A DNA stretch of 37,694 bases from Akkermansiaceae bacterium (lineage in GTDB: Bacteria > Verrucomicrobiota > Verrucomicrobiia > Verrucomicrobiales > Akkermansiaceae): the NCBI GenBank assembly GCA_026461385.1, contig JAPJNB010000240.1:1-37694 (forward strand). The letters run 5' to 3'. A program made the translations under genes and the position numbers. The notes under the pieces were generated by a model. That model did not search any database. It saw nothing but the letters and a program-made list of their open reading frames with translations, and had not been told where the DNA came from. Positions 36,694-37,694 of this stretch are shown here, one piece after another; position 1 is the first letter of the stretch; each line of letters starts with the position of its first letter.

Positions 36694-36768
36694 AGCTGTC
36701 AGTCAATTCCCAGCCGCTGTCAGCCAATTCCCAGGCGCTGTCAGCTCATTCCCAGACGCTGTCAGGTA
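36685..36768. repeat. 21-bp tandem array, 4 units, consensus ATTCCCAGnCGCTGTCAGnnn
   Basis: Units 36685-36705, 36706-36726, 36727-36747 and 36748-36768; each holds GCTGTCAG (GCTG-T-CAGC dyad in two units). Confidence 0.88.
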
Positions 36769-36949
36769 TCTAGCATTCCATAGCAGGCTCAATTTCATTC
36801 ACTTACACCGTATTTCAGGCAGTGTGACGCCGTTGTGACCAAGTTTTCCTTCGCTACCCAAGGGCGATAGGCATAGATCGAAAGCATTGATTTGTAATCC
36901 GTTTTACAGATCTCTTACTCCCCAACCATACCCCAACCATAACACCCTT

Positions 36950-37694
36950 ATGCCTACCTACCGCACGTTCAGCTTTCCCATCAGCGTTCTCCTCCGCGAT
37001 GCCAAACTCCTCCACGGTGCCCTCGTCGATGCCGTCACTGGTCCCGCCGTCGCCCGCCGCCTTTCCAAGAAAAACCCCGTCGCGGGCCAGCCGGACATCG
37101 TCTTCGCCCCGCGCTTCGAGGCCCAGATCCAGCTCGTCGAAAACGGCGGCATCGCCCAGAGCGGAGCCGTTGGTGAAATCGGCGAGATGACCCAAGAACA
37201 AATCGAAGCCTTCGCCGAGATGGAGCACCTCCTCTCCGGTGCCCGCCGCAGTGCCAACCTCGCCTTTCCCGACAACGAAGTCCGCCTCCGCAGCGAATTC
37301 CAAGTCGGCATCCACGAACCCGCCGATTTTGCCAGCGAGATCGAACGCGCTGGAAAAGTCCACGCCGCCTGCCTCCTCCATGCCGATGCCCTCGACGACC
37401 ACGGCTGGCTCGACGAAGACACCACCGCCCTCGGAAATGCCATCGACCTCCTCGACGGCGGCGATACCGAGCACGAAGCCGCCAAGGATCAGAAAAAAGG
37501 CTTCACCAAAGCCCGCAACCTCGCCGCCGACGCCCTCTACAAAATGTGCCTCAGCGTCCAGAACGCCGCCCGCCTTGCCCACCCCACCGCACGGGCCGCC
37601 AAAGACCAAGCCACCCTCGTCGCCCGCAACCGCTTCCTCCTCGACGAGTTCCCACCCCGCGACCGCGAGAAACCCGAAGACACCACCCCACTTC
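36950..37694 (+). CDS. Uncharacterised protein, 3'-truncated by window end
   Basis: Open frame from ATG 36950 with no stop through 37694: MPTYRTFSFPISVLLRDAKLLHGALVDAVTGPAVARRLSKKNP...; strong NNC wobble bias; absent from the ORF track because it has no stop. Confidence 0.75.
   Translation, partial: MPTYRTFSFPISVLLRDAKLLHGALVDAVTGPAVARRLSKKNPVAGQPDIVFAPRFEAQIQLVENGGIAQSGAVGEIGEMTQEQIEAFAEMEHLLSGARRSANLAFPDNEVRLRSEFQVGIHEPADFASEIERAGKVHAACLLHADALDDHGWLDEDTTALGNAIDLLDGGDTEHEAAKDQKKGFTKARNLAADALYKMCLSVQNAARLAHPTARAAKDQATLVARNRFLLDEFPPRDREKPEDTTPL

Noticed and set aside
36323-36727. 134-aa minus-strand ORF
   Set aside because: Spans the REP-like duplication and terminator and overlaps the 3' end of the tRNA; the repeated peptide is a by-product of the 87-bp (multiple of 3) repeat.
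36685-36768. CRISPR array or protein-coding heptad repeat (ADSAWELADSGWELTDSSWDF on minus strand)
   Set aside because: No spacers; the minus-strand frame is broken by a stop in the fourth unit and has only a TTG start, so it is better treated as a DNA repeat.
36854-37609. 251-aa minus-strand ORF (MVFGGPCGGVGKAGG...)
   Set aside because: Low-complexity G/V/A/E composition typical of an antisense shadow of the GC-rich plus-strand CDS at 36950.

Overview
The window looks like a chromosomal segment from a Verrucomicrobiota-like bacterium. This is inferred from content: PATR and PEP-CTERM proteins, H-X9-DG-type prepilins, SGNH and FAD-oxidoreductase polysaccharide genes, and an opgG/opgH locus. 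It cannot be proven without a database search. Left part (1-6.1 kb): two large secreted beta-strand-repeat proteins, one ending in PEP-CTERM, preceded by a 21-bp (3 x 7 bp) tandem array. Middle (6.2-24.8 kb): a polysaccharide-utilisation-like cluster with a prepilin-like protein, three SGNH/GDSL esterase domains (one fused to a beta-helix), an FAD oxidoreductase, a 1570-aa beta-helix/LamG/MBG protein, a GH2 enzyme, a GH43-like enzyme and an unknown 835-aa secreted protein. Right part (24.8-36.1 kb): galactokinase, an opgG-X-opgH operon, a methyltransferase, a Cox15/CtaA-like heme A synthase, an MFS transporter, a HIT protein, an aminotransferase and a CPBP/CAAX-like protease. The end (36.2-37.7 kb) holds tRNA-Tyr(GTA) with a terminator, a tandem twin-hairpin REP-like element, a second and unrelated 21-bp tandem array, and an unterminated CDS absent from the supplied ORF track. 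The most intriguing signals not explained by genes are: (i) the non-palindromic heptamer TTCTAAC/GTTAGAA, found about once per kb on both strands between 18 and 35 kb, where it uses rare TTA/CTA/AGA codons; (ii) the two exactly-21-bp arrays; (iii) the duplicated twin-hairpin element with identical CCCT loops; and (iv) two perfect dyads in the GH2/GH43 divergent promoter. All statements come from reading the sequence; no database searches were run.
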